DNA of 64,000 nt from Ailurus styani. Lineage: Eukaryota; Chordata; Mammalia; Carnivora; Ailuridae. Positions 1-14,104 of the stretch are shown in pieces (the first letter of the stretch is position 1; each line of letters opens with the position of its first letter). The translations under genes and the position numbers were made by a program. The notes under the pieces were generated by a model, which ran no database searches, had not been told where the DNA came from, and saw only the letters and a list, made by a program, of their open reading frames with translations. Where the stretch lies: contig LNAC01000018.1 of the NCBI GenBank assembly GCA_002007465.1, positions 6,157,936 through 6,221,935 on the forward strand, in the 5' to 3' direction.

Positions 1-599
1 CATACTGGAGGCTTGTGGGAAGGGGCTGCCTATGGTCTCATCTACAGTGTGCCACGGGAAGAGTTTGCTGTGACTCCATGGAAACCTGCCCCTAGAGGCC
101 TGGCAGCAGGCAGCCTTGCTGGCTCAGGTTGCCCAGCACTTCCTGAATAATCTGGGGCCATGCTTGACATTTGCAATGAAGGTTCATAAGCAGCTTCCTT
201 GTCTGGCCCGGACCCCGCTCTGCTGAGCTAAGCAGCCTCGCCCAGGGACAGGCGCCTGGAGAAGACACTGGGCAGGGTTCAGCAGACTTGGGCTCTGCTC
301 CTTGCCCAGTGACCATGGCAGTTTCTTGACCTCTGTGAGCTGCTCTGTAGCATGATGGGACTTAATGATCTCTGAGGTCCCTTGCAGCCTCAACACTGTG
401 AACAGTGTAGGGGTGACATGGAGGTGAGGATGAGTGGGATAGGAGGCAGGTCAGGGAGAGGCCACATTCTACAGTGATGCACAGGTGATTCAGCAGGAAT
501 TCAGTAAGTTTTTTGGGGATGACTGTTGTCATTGCTACATCCCAGAGAGGAGTGAATGGGCATAGCCGCCATTACTTGAAATCTTGCTGGACATTGATC

Positions 600-795
600 C
601 TTCCATGGACCATCTCTCTGGATCTTTAGAACCACCCTATACCATGGAGGTATTGTCCCATTTTGCAGATGGGAAACCAAGGCTGCAAGGGGTCCATTGA
701 CTTTGACCAGGTTTCACTGTGAGTGACAGAGCTGGGATTTGAATCTAGACCCACCTGATTCAAAGCTCAAGCCTATTGCACCTTACTGTTTAGCC
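600..795 (-). repeat. MIR SINE fragment
   Basis: The antisense MIR core is recognisable: cattttgcagatgggaaac, followed by the cagagctgggatttgaat motif. Confidence 0.65.
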
Positions 796-1959
796 CCCTG
801 AGGCTGTCTTCCTCCTGCAGGTGCTCTTGGACACGCTGTACTGGACTGGTGGGGATCTCCCATTCACATGGGTCCTGCCTAGAGGACCAACTTCTGGTTT
901 AGCACCATAGCAGGCACCTCTGACCAAATCCACTAGGACACAGTGGGGCATGTTGGCCTCTCCCACAGCTCCCTGCCTTGTGGGCTGAGCTGGATGGATT
1001 TGTTTTGACAGGTGAGGGCCGTTTTGCCTCCTGGTAGCAACTCCACAAGCCCCGTGCTGGGCAGTGGTGGCACCGAAGGGAACGTGATCCTTCCATCCTT
1101 TGGAGGTGATGTCAAGTGTGTGGGTAGTATTTGGTTGAAGTAGATAAAGCTAGAGAAGGACAGATGGATAGGATCATACTACCCCAGAGGACAGCCTGGC
1201 TTGTGCCCAGCCGTCTGTGGCCACAGTGGCCTGTTCTTCCTTCCTGACCTGGAGACGGGAGACCTAAGCCTTTTGAGTGTCCTGCTTGGGGCCCCCAGAG
1301 GAGTGGGAATTTGCCCAGCTAGCTGGGGAGGTTGTGCCACCTTGCAACTGCAGAAGCTAGAGCTCTGGATCTCATCCAGTGTCTATTTTAGAACTGGGGG
1401 TGCTGAGGCCCAGAGAGAGGAAATGGCATGCTTCAGTTCACATGGCCTTGTATGGTGGAGCGAATCTCCCAGTACTCAGACCCGGGACCCTTTCTAGTGC
1501 CTTACCCCATTTGGGAAGGGGGAAGCAAAGTGAGAAAAAACCCTTGGGGGAGCTGCTGCTTTGCCCTCAGGCTACCTTTGGGAATCCTCCCTCAGTCATC
1601 TCCCTCATGACCCAGGCCTACGGCAGCCCCGTGGGGAGGAGTGCACTAGCCCCCCCCCCCACCCGCAGGGGTGGTGGAGGACCTCCACAGGGCAGAGAGA
1701 GAAGGACCACTAACTCCCAATTCTTTCAGTGCATGTCAGCATATTTCAGGGGCACTTGCAGGATGCAAAACACCATAGGGAACACCAAGAAGCTTAGCAC
1801 TGATCTGAATTTTCCCAGGGAGGCCACCACCCAGGAGAGCAGCAGTGTCCCAGTATGAGAGACAGCCTACAACTGAGGACCTCTTGCTCATAAGTGTTGT
1901 CAGTGCCAAGGGAGTTAGAGCCCAAGGTCAGGGGTTGCTTCGTTGGAAAGTAAGGCAGT

Positions 1960-2240
1960 AGAAGGAGTTGGGGTTGAGGCCTAGTCTCTGAAAGTGTGAA
2001 GAGGAGTAGGAAAGGCATTCCACACAAGGGGAAGAGCCGGAGCAAAGGATGGAACCAAGCTGTCGCTCTGGGTGTGGTAGTAGCCACCTGGAAGGGAGAG
2101 GTGCAAGTAAGTTATGGGCGATGAGGCTGGGAAGGTGGCAAGGAACCCTCAGTGCAGAGCCTCAGTGCCTCAGATATCAGGCAGGGCATTTGAGCTTTGT
2201 CTCACAGTCAGTGAGACCATTGAAGATGGCTGATGTGGTG
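1960..2240 (-). repeat. L2 LINE fragment
   Basis: Antisense L2 wording: an aaggcattcca-type stretch, then gatgaggctgggaaggtggc, ending near gaccattgaagatgg. Confidence 0.5.
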
Positions 2241-2264
2241 GCGAGCAGGGGCCGAACTGCCCAG

Positions 2265-2430
2265 GAAACCCACCCCGACTCTGCCATTATGAGGTGTTGG
2301 ACCTTGGGCCAGTGCTTTAGCTCCCTGAGCCTCTGTTTCCTCATTTGTGAAATGGGGATGTTAACAGGGCCTACCCCTCAGAGCAGTCACAAGGATGATG
2401 TGGAGCCATTGTGGGCTGCTTGCCTTGGTG
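2265..2430 (+). repeat. MIR SINE
   Basis: Sense MIR: a gaccttgggccagtgcttta-like stretch, the gagcctctgtttcctcattt core and gaaatggggatgttaac. Confidence 0.75.
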
Positions 2431-2657
2431 AATGTTCAGAAGATGACAGCCCCTGCCTGGCCTCCTGGGTAGCATCAGGCTGGGTTCATGGAGGCTGGGA
2501 TAGCGAGAAGGAAGCCCTTCTGAAAGCAAGAGAAGCTGCAGATATAGGGACTATTTTCCTGTTTATTGCCAGTCAGGGCAGGTCTGAGTCTGAAGGTACA
2601 TTTGGTCTAAATGGGCCAGTGTGTGAGTGCTGAGGGCAAGACAAGAGTCTGGGGCCT

Positions 2658-2825
2658 CGGCTCAGGTCATGATCCTGGGGTCCTGGGATCGAGTCCCACA
2701 TCAGGCTCCCTGCTCAGCGGGAAGCCTGCTTCTCCCTCTCTCACTCCCCCTGCTTGTGTCCCCTCTCTCGCTGTACCTGTCTCTGTCAAATAAATAAATA
2801 AATAATCTAAAAAAAAAAAAAAAAA
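2658..2825 (+). mobile_element. CAN-SINE, 5'-truncated
   Basis: The body starts at cggctcaggtcatgatcctg, so the tRNA-derived head is missing. It has a CT-rich middle, AAATAAATAAATAA and an A tail. A 14-bp target-site duplication (agagtctggggcct) is at 2644-2657 and 2826-2839. Confidence 0.92.
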
Positions 2826-2984
2826 AGAGTCTGGGGCCTGCCCACCCAGCAGAACATTCCTGCAGCGCCAGGGTGCAAGCCTGCCCTAGGGTGCCAGGCC
2901 CAAGCAGCATTCCCACTTCTCCCCAGGAGAGATTCCCAGGACACTTGAGCCCCAGGGAAGGAAGATCCTTTACTCTAGTTGTTA

Positions 2985-3165
2985 GAAGCAGAAGCTTCGC
3001 AGTCCAACAAATAGAGGTTAAAGCCCTGTGTCCACAAGCCAGTCTTTTAGTCTTGGTTTCTCTTTCTGAAATCCAGGAATGATGACATCCACTGCATAAG
3101 ATGGTGGGGAGGGATCGATGAGGTATAAAGTATGTCATGTGCTTGGTTAGCACAGTGCAGCCAAA
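2985..3165 (+). repeat. MIR-like fragment
   Basis: Degenerate sense MIR with a ttggtttctctttctgaaat core and a gaggtataaagtatgtcatg tail. Confidence 0.5.
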
Positions 3166-3184
3166 TGACAGCTGTCTTCGCTTC

Positions 3185-3460
3185 GGGGACATTTACTGAG
3201 CACCTGGTGGATGCCAGGCTCTGTAGCGAGTAGAGGAACAAAACTCTCAGGAGGCTTGGAGCCCAGTGTGGGGAGATGTCACCTCAAGATGGGGGAAGAG
3301 ATGCTAGAATTGGGGGGGGCACAAGGTGTTATGGGGACGGGGGAGGATGTGTGTGTGCACACGTAGGCCTTCTGGAGGAGAGACTATTTTTACTGAAAAG
3401 TGAAGAGGAAATTAAGCAGGTTGGGGATACAGACTGTGCAGGAAGAATGTTCCGAGCCGG
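3185..3460 (-). repeat. L2 LINE 3' end
   Basis: Antisense L2 terminus: ttactgagcacctggtggat, gccaggctctgtagc and onward to gaagaatgttccgagc. Confidence 0.55.
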
Positions 3461-3547
3461 GAGAAGTCACCTGTTGTGTTTTAGGTTCTTGGGGTAGACA
3501 AGATCTTGTAGGTCCAGGCAGTACTCAGGTAAGAAAACGTGGCCTGG

Positions 3548-3684
3548 GGTGCCTGGGTGGCTCAGTTAGTTAAGCAACTGCCTTCGGCTCAGGTCATGAT
3601 CACGGAGTCCTGGGATCAAGTCCCGTATCGGGCTCCCAGCTCCATGGGGAGTCTGCTTCTCCCTCTGACCTTCTCCCCTCTCAT

Positions 3685-3732
<48 letters not shown>

Positions 3733-3772
3733 AAATAAATATAAAATCTTAAAAGAAAAGAAAAGAAAAGAA
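3548..3772 (+). mobile_element. CAN-SINE, full length
   Basis: Complete head (gtgcctgggtggctcagtta) with a Pol III A-box region, body, (CT)n at 3687-3728, and an AAATAAATAAAT plus (AAAAG)n tail. A 17-bp duplication (aagaaaacgtggcctgg) is at 3531-3547 and 3773-3789. Confidence 0.95.
3687..3728 (+). repeat. (CT)n microsatellite inside SINE
   Basis: About 20 CT units expanded from the pyrimidine-rich segment of the host SINE. Confidence 0.9.
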
Positions 3773-3789
3773 AAGAAAACGTGGCCTGG

Positions 3790-5089
3790 CCCTGAGGTTT
3801 TCACAAACCAGTGGAGAGGCTGTTTCTCTGGGACTGTGGGACGCAGAGGTGAGGGGCCGTAAGGCAAGGGTGGTTCTCACCTCTCAGAGCAGTGCTGCCT
3901 GGGAGAATTCAGCCTCCCATTGTTCTTCCTTCTTCCCTGATGTTCCCCCACCCAGTTCCTGCTGCCCCATACTCCTGGGGGTCATCACACCAAGTCTGGT
4001 GCGACTGCATTTGTCCACTGCGGCTCCCGTCCCCATGCAGCGTGGGCTGTGGCTCGAGCACGCTGCTCATCAGGAAGCCTGGGGCCCTGACCCTCCGCCC
4101 CAGCGACAAGCCTCAGGGCCATTCCCTGGAGAGGAGGGGAAATTCCCAACAGTGTGACTAAAGAATGTGGTGGAATGGAGGGAGTGAGGCCAGGGTGATG
4201 GTGGGCAGTAGGGAGGGCACAGCTCCCTGCATGGGGTTCCAGGATGCTTGGGGTCCATGGGTAGCCATTGGACAGCTGGATTGGGGGTACTGGAGTGGAG
4301 CCATCTATCTGGTCCTACTTCCTGACCTCCCCTGTCCCTACTCTCCTTTCTGCAGGGCCGAAGACCTTGCTTTGCTTTGGGAAAGGACTTTGACACATTT
4401 TCAAAATAAAGTCGAGAGAAATCTCCAGAGGGAAAAAGGATAAACAAGATTAAAAAAAAAAAAAAGCAAAAGGGAATGTATTATTTATTTATTTTCAAAG
4501 TTGGGGGAGGCCTCAGCTAGCTCCTTGGAGTGAAAGTTTCCAGCCACTCTGACATGAGGTCGCAGAGACTTCGGGGAGCCAAGAAGTCTGGGATGAGGCA
4601 CCTGGAGTGTCTTTGAGCCAGATGGAGAATCAGTTCAGCTAACAGGACCACCCTCATCCTGCCAGCCTCTGTGCTCTGCACCGCAGGGGTAAACATGCAA
4701 AGACCTGAACCCTCCCTCCAGCTGAGGGTCCGATGGAGGAGCTAGGACAGTGACAGCAAGGACTGTTGGGCAAAGGAGAGTGTGACAAATGTCATAACCA
4801 AAAGGTTCAAATAAGCACCAAGAGGACTAGGTGGGGGAGAGAATTCATTTCTGGGGTGTGTGTGTGGCGGGGGACAGGGGAGGTACTCAGTTCCTCCATT
4901 TGAGGAAAGCTTTCAAGGACTAGCTGAGTTGAATTAGACTTGGAAGCCCAGCTAGGATTTTAATGGGCAGATCAAGCAGAAGGCTTTCTAGGTAGAGCAA
5001 ATAATGTGAGGAAAGGTACAAGGTGGGAAATTCTTTAGGACTTTGAGAAATAGGGACATTTGATTTTCTTAAACATGTATTTATTTTTT
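3790..5089. other. DAPK2 intronic unique sequence
   Basis: No exon or confident repeat. An A13 run at about 4452-4464 follows A-rich sequence with an AATAAA near 4405. This is suggestive of, but not sufficient for, a retroposed tail. Confidence 0.5.
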
Positions 5090-5835
5090 TATTTATCTTT
5101 ATTTAAAACTGCTTTATTGAGATAAGTCACATACTGTACCACTCACCCATGTAAAGCGTACAATTTACAAAGTTGTGCAACTGACACTGAAATCAATTTT
5201 AGAAAATCTTTGTCACTCCAAAAAAAAAAACCCAGCCCCGTTACCCATTAGCAGTCACTCCCCAATCCCCCAGTCCCAGGCAACTACTAATCCACTTTCT
5301 GTTTCTGTGGATTTACCTAGTCAGGATATTTTGTATAAATGGAATTCTATAATGCATGTGGTCTTTGTGACCGATTGTGTCACTTGGCATTAAAAAATTT
5401 TCTTTTTCTCTTTTTAAAGATTTTATTTCTTTGAGAGAGAGGGAGAGAGATAAATAGCACAAGTGGGGGGAGGCGCCTGGACAGAAGGAGAGGGAGAAGC
5501 ATGCTCTGTGCTTAGCAGGGAGCCCGATGTGGGGCTCGATCCCAGGACACTGGGATCATGACCCAAGCTGAAGGCAGACTTAACTGACTCAGCCACCCAG
5601 GTGGCCCAGTGTGATGTTTGCAAGGTTCATCCATGCTGAAATATCAATATTTCATTCCTTTTTATTTTTTCTTTGCCTTCTTTCCTCCTTATGGCCGAAT
5701 AGTGTTCCACTACCTGGATTTACCATTTTTACCAGTTGATGGACATTTGTCTTGTTTTCACTTTGAGACTATTGTGAATATGCGGCTGTGACATTTGATG
5801 TTGTGGTGTGGATGTATGTTTTCAGGACATTCCAC
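5090..5835 (-). mobile_element. L1M LINE 3' end, interrupted by a SINE
   Basis: Antisense of the familiar L1M 3' end: actgctttattgagataag, then agcagtcactccccaatccc, ataaatggaattctataatg and ccagttgatggacatttgtc. The 3' end lies at the left. The SINE at 5413-5607 splits it. Confidence 0.8.
5413..5607 (-). mobile_element. CAN-SINE
   Basis: Antisense SINE inside the L1M: tttaaagattttatttcttt tail, body, and a gccacccaggtggccc head at the right end. No convincing duplication is visible. Confidence 0.9.
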
Positions 5836-5839
5836 TTTG

Positions 5840-6626
5840 AATGGAGTTGAAGACCATCAAGGCGGGGAGTGGGAGGGGACAGGGTGAAGCAGAGCGACCT
5901 GCTCACCCACTGTGGACTCTGAGCGGCTGGGTGGGAGTGAGAAGAGCAGGTTCCTGTTCTGTCCTCACTGAGAGCCTGTGGCCTGTGAGGCCAGGGCAGG
6001 GCCACCCCCTACTGACACGTACCAGCAAGGTTGCGTCAGATCTGACAGCTGTTTGTGACACTGGAGAGAGCCTGGGCAGCTGGTATTTTCCCTGGAAATC
6101 AGGTACATTTTTTTTCCTGTGTCCGGCTGAGGGCCAAAATTAGTTAGACACATAGAGAAGTGTAAGCTAAACAGTCCAGAGGAGGGGAGTTTGTCAACAG
6201 GAAGCTGGCCAGCTGGGGGGAAGAGGTGGTCAGGAAGACAAAGGTTAATAAGCCAAGTGTAAACCGAGGCTAGGCTTCGGGGCTCCCACCCCTCCCATCC
6301 TCACACAGGGGCAGTGGTTTTGTTTACAGGAAATGCTGCAAATTTCTCACTGGCCCCATTTAACAGATCGGGAAACAGAGGCACTGCATTAAAGGGATCT
6401 GCCATTCAGAGACAGAAAGGGGACTAAAGCTAAGTTCTCTGGTTCTGCCGTGAACAGCAGGTTTGGTACAACCCGGGCCTTGCCCTCAGCACTGTGCCTG
6501 TTTTTGAGTTCACAGGAAAAGACAGAACACAAAAACAAGAAAGAGTTTTAGTCTCCTAAAAAAGAATACCAAACCCCACCCTAACCCCACAGTGAAAACA
6601 CAACGCAGGGCTTTAATTAACGTCTT
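5840..6626. other. DAPK2 intronic unique sequence with a MIR fragment
   Basis: Mostly unique. A weak antisense MIR lies at about 6345-6455 (aacagatcgggaaacagagg). Confidence 0.5.
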
Positions 6627-9184
<2,558 letters not shown>

Positions 9185-10650
9185 CAAACTGTATATATCA
9201 ACATTTCAATGGGAGACCAGCAAGACTTAGATATCTGAGGACATAAGATATTGAAATTATCAGATGTTGATTATAAAATAAATGGAATGTATATAGAAAT
9301 AAAAGATAGGAACACAAGAATGAGCAACAAGAGGCTGTCAAAAATGAACAGGCAAATTCTAGAAAGAACCAGATAGAACTTTGAGAGATTGAATATACTC
9401 CTAGAAATTTAAAATTCAGTGAATGAGTTAAAGAGCAGATTTTACACTGTTGAAGAGAAAATTGAAGAATTGAAAGGCAGATATGAAAAAAAATTAACTA
9501 GAATACCATAGAAGGATAAAGACATGGAAATATGAAATAGAGGACAAGTGTAAGAGGGTAAAAACGGAAAGCCTAACATAGGTCTGTTTGGAATCCCAGA
9601 GGAGGGAATGGAGACAACAGAAGAGCAATGTTTGAAGAAAATGGCTGAGAATTTCCAGAACTGTTGTAAAAACATTCACCCCCCAGCTACAGAAAGGACA
9701 ATGTATATCAAACAGAAAACAATAAAAATAAATCCATGATAGTTATACTATAGCTAACATTACAGTTAAACTATAAGGTACCAAAGACAAAGAGATCTTA
9801 AAAGCAGCCAGAGAGAAAAGACAGATAATCAATCAATCAATACAGATTAAAGAATATTAGACCGACAGCAGATTTCTCAAAACAGCAATGGAAGCCAATG
9901 TCCAATAGAATATTATCTTCCAAGAGCTGAAGAAAAATTTAAAAAAATAGTAATTGGGGAGCATCTCTCTACTTGCTAGATGGGATGCTGACTGATTCAT
10001 GAATTGCTTAATAAAGTCAATTACATCCTCAAAAAAAAAAAAAAAAAGGACCCCTAACTGGATACCCAGGAATGTTAATATTTCAAGAATGAGGATAAAC
10101 GATTCAGACAAAACACAGCAAAAAACAAAAAATAAAAAATGAACAACAAAAAAGACAAACCATGAAATAATTAACCACCAACAAGTATTTATTAATAGAA
10201 CTTCCAAAGATGTGCTTGTGAATTAAATGACCTTCAAGGGGAAGTCTCAATGCAAGAAGTAATAGGAGCAAAGACATGAGTAAAAATTAGGCAAATATAA
10301 ACATTTTCTGTTTAAAATGATGATGATGATGTTTGTGGGGTTAAAAAAAAGAACTAAAAATTGAAGAAAATGATGTTAGATAGGTCAGAGTACTTGAAAT
10401 GAGTGCTCTAGGGTTCTTGTACTGTTAGAGGAAGGTCAAACACTGCTTTATATTAGAATTTGATAGATAGCCACCCTAAAGTCTCAAGGGTGGCCATTAC
10501 AAAAATATAAGTGGGGGGAAACAATAAGAAAAATAATTTAAAAAACTATCAAAGAAAATAAAAACAAGAAAGAAGCAAAGCACAGAAGAAATGGACAATA
10601 AAAGCACACAGAGAACAGAAGAGATCATATATGCATATCAAGCAGACAAG
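9185..10650 (+). mobile_element. Degenerate L1-lineage LINE (L1M/HAL1-like)
   Basis: A-rich sense strand with ORF1-like remnants (atggaagccaatgtccaata preceded by agcagatttctcaaaacagc) and a following inter-ORF-type region. It has many stops and is non-functional. It is interrupted by a short polyadenylated insert near 9958-10047. Confidence 0.65.
9958..10047 (+). mobile_element. Short retroposed RNA 3' end with poly(A) tail
   Basis: This insert ends with AATAAA at 10010-10015 and then, 15 bp later, an A17 run at 10031-10047. It breaks the L1-like context. The source transcript is not identified, and the left boundary and duplication are unclear. Confidence 0.5.
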
Positions 10651-10959
10651 CCTGGAAAATGAGTTGTGTTTCTCAAACTCTCTGTGGTGAAAGACTTAAA
10701 AATGTATATATATATATATATCTTCAATCTGTCCAGGACTGCTTTTTCAGTAAGATATGGGAAAAATAAATCCCTAGAAAAATTATCGCAATTTGAATGT
10801 CATGGCAATATCAAGTTGCTCTACAAGTTTCTAAATGCTTACTCCCAATTTTTGTACCTATCGTGTCTGGACCAGTGACTGTTTGTCTTCAGACCTGACC
10901 TTGAATCACCGTCCGAGAGGAAGTCTTTTGTGTTTGTGAGGAGATGTGTGCAAAATTTC

Positions 10960-11480
10960 ATAACAATGTTGTTCTGATGAAAAAAGAAGTGGAAACCATC
11001 CAAATGATCACTGAGAGGACCATGAGGGAAAGATGCTATATGTTTGCGCAGTGAACCACTGCATAGCAATGAAATAAAAAGACCATGGATGAATCTGAAT
11101 GAATGCTAGAAGTATAATGTTTTGTTTTGTTTTAAAGATTTTTATTTATTTGGCAGAGAGAGAGAGAGAGAGAGAGAGAGATCACAAATAGGCAGATAGG
11201 CAGGCAGAGAGAGAGGGGGAAGCAGGCTCCCCTCGATCCCAGGACCCTGAGATCAAGACCTGAGCCAAAGGCAGAGGCTTAACCCACTGAGCCACCCAGG
11301 TGCCCCTAGAAGCATAATGTTAGGTGGGGGGTGGGGGGGAACCAAGTGACTACATCATATCCAGTATGACATCATTTTTAAGAAGCTAAAAAAGAAGCAA
11401 AGCCAGAAAAGTGGTTCCTTGTGTCCTGAAGTGGAGAGGTGGGCAGGTGGGCACACCACATGATGCGTGGTTTTGGTATT
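10960..11480 (+). mobile_element. L1M LINE fragment, interrupted by a SINE
   Basis: Resembles sense L1M ORF2/3' UTR: gtggaaaccatccaaatgat, then gcatagcaatgaaataaaaa and catggatgaatctgaatgaa. Degenerate. Confidence 0.5.
11122..11305 (-). mobile_element. CAN-SINE with internal deletion
   Basis: Antisense SINE with (GA)n. The usual segment between gcaggctccc and ctcgatccc (about 27 bp) is missing. A 16-bp duplication with one mismatch (ctagaagtataatgtt) is at 11106-11121 and 11306-11321. Confidence 0.93.
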
Positions 11481-12350
11481 GTTCTAGATGAACAAACGTA
11501 GCCTTTCCCGCTCTCTCCCTTTTTCCATTATGATCAAACAGGCTCAGCTCTTCTCTCTTCTCTAGCTACTCACCCCTCTTTCTCCTCCATTTCATGGCCA
11601 GGCTTTTTTATGATGTCATCTACACTCTTATCTTGACTTCCACCATCTGGTCACTCTCTAGACACTACTCACTTTCCAAGTGCTTGCCTGCTTGATCTTT
11701 GGGCAGCACTTGGCACTCTTCTGTCTTGGGTAGAATCTTATTTCTTAGACTCTGTACCCACTCCTGGTCACCACGTCATCCACATAGCTCCTGTTTCCAC
11801 CTGTACAGTAACTTCAGATTTGATGGCTCTGACTCACTCTCTTGTTCCCAGGACGTCTTTGCCTGGATGCCCCTTGGGCACCTCAGGCTCATCATCTGAT
11901 TGGCCCCAGAATCTCTTCATTCTCCTCAGCAGGGAGGTGCCCCTCTTTCAGACCAGACTCAGGAATGTGGATTCCCTTTCTGTCTTCTTTTCTTCATTAT
12001 CACCTTCCAGCGCTGACCTGACTGGTTTCCACCAGAGAGTTCTAAAACAGGCCTTGTTGCTAGGCCCCATCTCCCCTTCCTGCATCTTCCTCAGGCCACC
12101 CTGCTCTTTCTCTTCCGGGTGTTCCTCTCCCCCACTGTCAAGGCCTCTGTGTAAAAGTTTTCCACCAGAATAACAGACAACTTCATTTCTCAAGATTCTT
12201 AGACCCAGAATTATCTCCATCTGTTGTTCTGATTTTTCCTTAGTGAGGATTCAGGAGGGAGACATTTGTCACCAAACGGCCTAAAATTCTCTCTGGCCTT
12301 GTCTTCTCATCTTCATTCTCCTGCTGATTCTTCAATATGGCTTCTTTCAG
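11480..12350. other. DAPK2 intronic unique sequence
   Basis: Pyrimidine-rich. No exon or confident repeat seen. Confidence 0.5.
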
Positions 12351-12399
12351 CTCCAGAGATTGTGAACTACGAGCCCCTAGGACTGGAGGCTGACATGTG
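12351..12399 (+). CDS. DAPK2: DAPK2 coding exon: APE motif to helix F
   Basis: A 49-bp exon begins in the middle of the Ala codon and ends after the first two bases of the Trp codon. It encodes the APE motif that anchors the activation segment, then IVNYEPLGLEADM with the invariant helix-F Asp (codon 12392-12394) of the DMW motif. The acceptor is tttcag and the donor is gtaagt. The sequence matches the DAPK family at every residue I can recall. The exon is too short to appear as an open reading frame and was found by following the kinase sequence from the previous exon. It is phase-compatible on both sides. Confidence 0.97.
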
Positions 12400-12834
12400 G
12401 TAAGTTGTACAAGCCACCCAGGTGACCTAGGGATCCTTTCAAGGGCAGCAGGCCTCAGACCCCAGCTCCGGCTGACACCCCACCTCGACCATGAAAACCC
12501 CTTTCTCCACACGTTCGGAGCCTCTGGCTGCTCCAGGTGTGCTGGACCCGTGGCCCCAGCAACTGGAGGAAGCCAGGTGTGGACCTGAGGTCAGTTAGAA
12601 CATGGCTGAGGCAGAGACAAGGGGAGAGGTGAGGCTGCAGGTGCAGGGTCAGCCGTAAGGCCTGCCACAGCCATGATAAAGAAATAGTAACAATAGCTCA
12701 TTCTGTTAATCAACCAAGTGATCACGGAGAGCCTCTTAGGCACTAAGTGCTATGTGGGGCCCGGGGGTGCTGTAGCGGATTTTCTGCACAGACAGGACTT
12801 ATTTCACTCAACAGTGCTTGATGGGGGCCGAGTA

Positions 12835-13010
12835 CCTTGATTGCCTGGTTTTCTAAAATCCTCCCAGCAGTTTTGGGAGGTAGTTATCATTACCCTCATT
12901 TTATGAGGAGAAAGAGGCTCAGAGATGATAAGGAACTTGCCCCCATCACAGCCTGCAAGTGCAGGAGTCTAATCTTGAACTCGGGTCCTCGGACTGAATG
13001 TCCAGAGCTC
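12835..13010 (-). repeat. MIR SINE fragment
   Basis: Antisense MIR: accctcattttatgaggaga, gaggctcagagatgataagg and tcttgaactcgggtcctcgg. Confidence 0.65.
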
Positions 13011-13198
13011 AGTGACTCCAGACACATCCCAGGCTGCTCCTGAAGAGTGGGATGGAGAGGGCCATGGACTTGAGATGGCATCTTTAGGCCACTGTGGAGG
13101 GGCAGGTGACCACTTCCCCCGAGGACCATGCGGGGAGACCCTTCCTGGGCTGGGATCAGAGCCAGGTGACTCTGACTGGCCTGTTCTTTGTTTTGCAG

Positions 13199-13225
13199 GA
13201 GCATAGGCGTCATTACCTACATTCT
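13199..13225 (+). CDS. DAPK2: DAPK2 27-nt microexon: helix F core
   Basis: A 27-bp exon (acceptor ttttgcag, donor gtgagt) completes the Trp codon and encodes SIGVITYI plus two bases of a Leu codon. It forms the hydrophobic core of helix F, the scaffold to which the regulatory and catalytic spines attach. Because its length is a multiple of three, skipping would keep the frame while deleting nine residues from the kinase core. The joined sequence across both junctions (WSIGVITYILLSGASPF) is the expected kinase subdomain IX, so the assignment is secure although the exon is tiny. Confidence 0.96.
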
Positions 13226-13679
13226 GTGAGTATCCCCCGTGCCGCCCCCATGCCGGGGCACCGATCTTGCTTGGATCAAGGGGACCTGGGAGGACTCAGA
13301 GACGGCAGACTGAATTTACTGATTTCCCCCATTTACTCGTTTACCACAAGCCAGATGTGTTCCATCCCCATGGCACACCTGCGGTCTGTGCTCTCAGCTC
13401 TGGTTCAGAGGCTTGGCCCCAGCGTGGAGGCTGAGCCTTGTCAGTATTCCTACTGCGACCCGCATCCCCCACTGGGCCTCACCCAGACTGGATGTCCGTG
13501 AGAAAGTCAGCTTTCACCCAGAAGCCTTGGTCCAGCCCTCCAGCTGCCCTGCTTTCCCTGACCCCGCGTCTTTCTCCCCACTCTCTGCTGCCTTCCCCAG
13601 CTCCCACAGGATCTCTTGTTTCTCCCCAGAGTCTCTTTCCCAGCCCCAAAGTATGAAGTTGCTCAAGCAGACATTTCCT

Positions 13680-13855
13680 GTGTGGCCCACGTGCAGTGGA
13701 TCTGCCACTTTTGACCTCTGTGGCCTTGGGCACATACTTAACCTCTGGGCCTGTTTTCCTCCCCAGGAAAATAAGAATCGCAAACTTCCTGCCCGCGGGT
13801 GTGCTGTGCAGGTTAAATAAGCCGACATGTGCAAACTCCCGGCTCGGCTCTGGCA
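13680..13855 (+). repeat. MIR SINE
   Basis: Sense MIR: ccttgggcacatacttaacc, then a gcctgttttcctccccagga core. Confidence 0.7.
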
Positions 13856-13936
13856 TGTAGCCTGGGGCTGATTAGTAGGTCTTCTTTCCAGCAGGGCTTC
13901 CCCACTGTTTGCCCCTCACCTCGCACCTGGGACGTG

Positions 13937-13946
13937 CTATTTTTAG
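13937..13946 (+). promoter_or_regulatory. Consensus MEF2 site in a DAPK2 intron
   Basis: CTATTTTTAG fits YTAWWWWTAR exactly. An E-box (CACCTG) lies 8 bp upstream. A match alone does not show function. Confidence 0.25.
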
Positions 13947-14104
13947 GGTACCCTGGGTCAGAGTCCCCCGGCAGCCAGAGGCAATGTGGGGGCATCAGCA
14001 CCCCTACACCCCTGTCCGCCAGTTCTCTGACTTTTCCAGCAGCCCACAGACTGGGAGCTCTGTACGAGGTGGTGGATGCCCCGCCCCCCGAGCTTCGGAG
14101 GAGG

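Larger units (their letters stand above)
1..2640. other. DAPK2 intronic sequence with MIR/L2 fragments
   Basis: No exon found. A MIR antisense fragment lies at about 600-795, an L2 antisense fragment at 1960-2240 and a MIR sense fragment at 2265-2430. A C10-11 run begins near 1650. The upstream kinase exons (HFDLK and earlier) were looked for in all frames and are not here. Confidence 0.7.

Noticed and set aside
2049..2633. 194-codon open frame on the + strand
   Set aside because: It runs through L2 and MIR fragments in DAPK2 intron sequence, so it is a chance frame.
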